Assembly: GCA_025965315.1 (NCBI GenBank)
Contig: JAOPXD010000092.1
Span: 1-34,728, forward strand
Length of the DNA: 34,728 nucleotides
Direction: 5' to 3'
From: Marmoricola sp.
Lineage (GTDB): Bacteria > Actinomycetota > Actinomycetes > Propionibacteriales > Nocardioidaceae
Each line of letters opens with the position of its first letter. Within the stretch, counting starts at the first letter, position 1. A program made the position numbers and the translations under genes. The notes beneath the pieces are model-generated. The model worked only from the letters and a program-made list of their open reading frames with translations, had not been told where the DNA came from and ran no database searches. Shown here piece by piece: positions 33,051-34,728 of this stretch.

Positions 33051-33950
33051 ATGACCCACCACCGCACGTGCCGGAACGACTTCACCGTCGAGGGAACTCG
33101 CTGTGCCGCCTGGTTGACGTTGCCCTCCGGGCAGGGCCCGTTCCCGGCGGTCGTGCTCGTTCACGGGCTGGGCGCGAACCACACGATGAAGCTGGACCAG
33201 TACGAGCAGCACTTCGCCGGGGCCGGGATCGCCGTACTCGCGTTCGACTTCCGGCATCTCGGCGAGTCCGACGGCGAGCCGCGCCAGCGCGTGTCAATGC
33301 GCCGTCACCGACGTGACGTGCACGCCGCGCTCGATCACCTGCGCGCCCACCCGGACATCGACCGCACCAGGGTGGGCCTGTGGGGCACGAGCCTCGGTGC
33401 GATGCACGTGGTCAGGGTCGCCGCGGAACGACCGGACCTGGCTGCCGCCGTCGTCCAGTGCCCGATCGTCTTCGGTCCCGGCGCGGCAGCGGCGTCCGGC
33501 CTGGTGCCCGTCCTCCAGCTGGCACCGGTGATCCTCACCGACGCGGGGCGCGCCGCCCTCGGGATGTCCCGTCGCTACGTCAAGATCGTCGGCGAACCGG
33601 GAGACCGGGCGATCGTGGGAGCACCCGGGGCCAAGGACGGTTGGGACTCGACGGTCTCGCCGGGCGGCTCGTTCGTCAACGAGATCACCGCCGCCAGTGC
33701 GCTCGGCCTGGTGACCACGACCGCCACCCGGCACGCACGGCGGGTGCGCGCGCCGCTCCTGGTGTGCGTCTCGGACAACGAAGGGCTGATGAGCCCCCGG
33801 CACGCGATCACGGTCGCCGATCGTGCACCGCGAGGCGAGCGCAGGCACTACCCGCTCGACCACTTCGAGGTCTACCACCCACCGGCACTCGCCTCGTTGC
33901 TCGCCGATCAGACGGCCTTCCTGAGCAGGCACCTCCGTGTCGGCGCGTGA
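33051..33950 (+). CDS. Alpha/beta hydrolase (dienelactone-hydrolase/S9-like)
   Basis: A 299-residue alpha/beta hydrolase. HGLGANHTMKLDQY holds the oxyanion loop, FDFRHLGESDG follows, the nucleophile elbow is GTSLGA (serine near 117), an acid lies in CVSDNEGLMSP and the histidine in DHFEVYHPP. It likely hydrolyses a small ester, peptide or lactone in the cytoplasm. It starts at ATG 33051 behind GGAG and a TetR-controlled promoter, and its 3' end overlaps the MDMPI-family gene by 14 nt, so both are co-expressed. Confidence 0.88.
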   Translation: MTHHRTCRNDFTVEGTRCAAWLTLPSGQGPFPAVVLVHGLGANHTMKLDQYEQHFAGAGIAVLAFDFRHLGESDGEPRQRVSMRRHRRDVHAALDHLRAHPDIDRTRVGLWGTSLGAMHVVRVAAERPDLAAAVVQCPIVFGPGAAAASGLVPVLQLAPVILTDAGRAALGMSRRYVKIVGEPGDRAIVGAPGAKDGWDSTVSPGGSFVNEITAASALGLVTTTATRHARRVRAPLLVCVSDNEGLMSPRHAITVADRAPRGERRHYPLDHFEVYHPPALASLLADQTAFLSRHLRVGA

Positions 33951-34611
33951 CCGGCTCCGTGCCAACGACGCGCGGTTCGTCGAGCGCGCACGCGGACTCA
34001 CCGACGTCGAGTGGCGCAGGCCCAGCCTGTGCACGGGCTGGTCGAACGTCGACGTGCTCGCTCACCTCGTCGGGGGGTGCAGCATCCCCACGACGACCCT
34101 GGTCGGGCACGTTCTTCGGCATCGCTCCTTCGACCGCGCGAACGACTCCGTGACCCACGACCTGGCCCGGTCGTCGAGCCCGGGCGCCCTTCTCGACAGG
34201 TACGAACACCTGGTCAGCAACCCCGAAGGAATCGGGCGGCTGTTCCCCAGCGCGCTCCTGGTCGGCGACCACGTCCTCCACGAGATCGACATCCTGCTCG
34301 CGCTGGAGGTCGAGCCGGAGATCGGGCGTGACGCCTTGATCGCGGTGCTGGACACCGAGGTCACCGTTCCGAATCCGTTCGTGCCCGCCCGGCGTACGGC
34401 GAAGGGCCTTCGGCTGGTGGCGTCCGACCTGTCCTGGTCGACCGGACCCGCCGACGGGCCGGTCGTGGAGGGGCCCGGCTGGGCAGTGGCATCCGTGCTC
34501 GCGAACCGACCGCGTGCGTTGGACCGCCTCGCCGGCTCGGGGGTGACGGTCCTCGCCGACCGCCTCGCGCGGAACGGGCACCCGCAACCGCCGCGTTCCC
34601 GCACCAGATAG
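33937..34611 (+). CDS. Maleylpyruvate-isomerase-family (MDMPI/DinB-like) mycothiol-dependent protein
   Basis: A 224-residue protein with the DinB-like four-helix bundle: an N-terminal helix DRLRANDARFVERARGL, the motif CTGWSNVDVLAHLVGG with a metal-type histidine, and VGDHVLHEIDI carrying the other histidines. A C-terminal domain typical of the actinobacterial maleylpyruvate isomerase family follows. Members use mycothiol or have unknown roles. It starts at GTG 33937 inside the hydrolase gene end, indicating translational coupling. Specific isomerase activity is not shown by sequence. Confidence 0.82.
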   Translation: MSARDRLRANDARFVERARGLTDVEWRRPSLCTGWSNVDVLAHLVGGCSIPTTTLVGHVLRHRSFDRANDSVTHDLARSSSPGALLDRYEHLVSNPEGIGRLFPSALLVGDHVLHEIDILLALEVEPEIGRDALIAVLDTEVTVPNPFVPARRTAKGLRLVASDLSWSTGPADGPVVEGPGWAVASVLANRPRALDRLAGSGVTVLADRLARNGHPQPPRSRTR

Positions 34612-34629
34612 TCTAGGAAGCCACTAGAC
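34611..34629. promoter_or_regulatory. GTCTAG-N7-CTAGAC palindrome upstream of alcohol dehydrogenase
   Basis: Perfect 6-bp arms GTCTAG (34611-34616) and CTAGAC (34624-34629) with 7-bp spacing lie directly between the MDMPI-family stop and the next gene start at 34650. AATTAT (34630-34635) right after could be a -10 box. Operator use is more likely than termination because the stem is short and AT-rich sequence follows. Confidence 0.5.
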
Positions 34630-34649
34630 AATTATCGAGGGGAACTCCC

Positions 34650-34728
34650 GTGGTCACTGCCCGTGCGTACGCCGCCGACTCCGCTACCAGCCCGCTGGTC
34701 CCGACGACGATCGAGCGGCGCGAGGTCG
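34650..34728 (+). CDS. NAD(P)-dependent alcohol dehydrogenase, N-terminus only (cut by window edge)
   Basis: GTG 34650 follows GAGGGGAA and opens a frame running to the window end, with residues such as VTARAYAADSATSPLVPTTI and then ERREV. This start matches the N-terminus of the actinobacterial cinnamyl/YahK-type NAD(P)-dependent zinc alcohol dehydrogenases. Only 26 codons are present, so no zinc ligands can be checked. Confidence 0.7.
   Translation, partial: MVTARAYAADSATSPLVPTTIERREV

Overview
The window is high-GC DNA from an actinobacterium, most likely a member of the Nocardioidales (Nocardioides or a close relative). The clues are the codon bias, frequent GTG starts, actinobacterial TANNNT -10 boxes with apparently leaderless genes, an F420-type LLM flavin oxidoreductase, a mycothiol-dependent isomerase family protein and an IS481-family element. 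The genus is an inference from gene content; no rRNA is present.

Left part (1-2964). A tRNA-Ser(GCT) and a tRNA-Arg(ACG) bracket a small convergent module. It consists of a 49-residue pre-peptide with a signal sequence and a roughly 19-residue tail (325-474), and a 336-residue LuxR/TrmB-like HTH regulator (592-1602) on the other strand. The two genes share a perfect 13-bp bidirectional terminator hairpin. Immediately after the CCA of tRNA-Arg sits a decayed IS481-family element (1826-2954), followed by a 10-bp copy of the tRNA-Arg 3' part.

Central part (2994-31515). This is a dense catabolic locus of seven transcription units: (i) alcohol dehydrogenase + SnoaL-like protein (-); (ii) BadI/MenB-type crotonase, acyl-CoA synthetase, CitE-like lyase, alcohol dehydrogenase, SDR (+); (iii) LLM flavin enzyme, aldehyde dehydrogenase, acyl-CoA dehydrogenase, MaoC hydratase, SnoaL-like protein, cupin (+); (iv) thiolase, HSD10-like SDR, enoyl-CoA hydratase, SDR (-); (v) two acyl-CoA dehydrogenases, SDR, amidohydrolase (+); (vi) Baeyer-Villiger monooxygenase, CaiB-type CoA-transferase, HSL-type hydrolase, GntR regulator (-); (vii) a sugar-family-type ABC importer (+). 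Read together, this is a plausible route for an alicyclic or terpenoid-like ketone, alcohol or acid: import, Baeyer-Villiger oxygenation, ester or lactone hydrolysis, alcohol and aldehyde oxidation, CoA activation, beta-oxidation, and hydrolytic C-C ring opening by the BadI-like enzyme. The substrate cannot be read from sequence. The LLM and BVMO promoters share a near-identical layout, suggesting common control.

Right part (31516-34728). A long imperfect inverted repeat lies just past the transporter. It is followed by a leaderless membrane-anchored protein of unknown function, a TetR repressor divergent from an alpha/beta hydrolase plus MDMPI-family gene with a very clear promoter/operator, and the first 26 codons of an NAD(P)-dependent alcohol dehydrogenase cut by the window edge.
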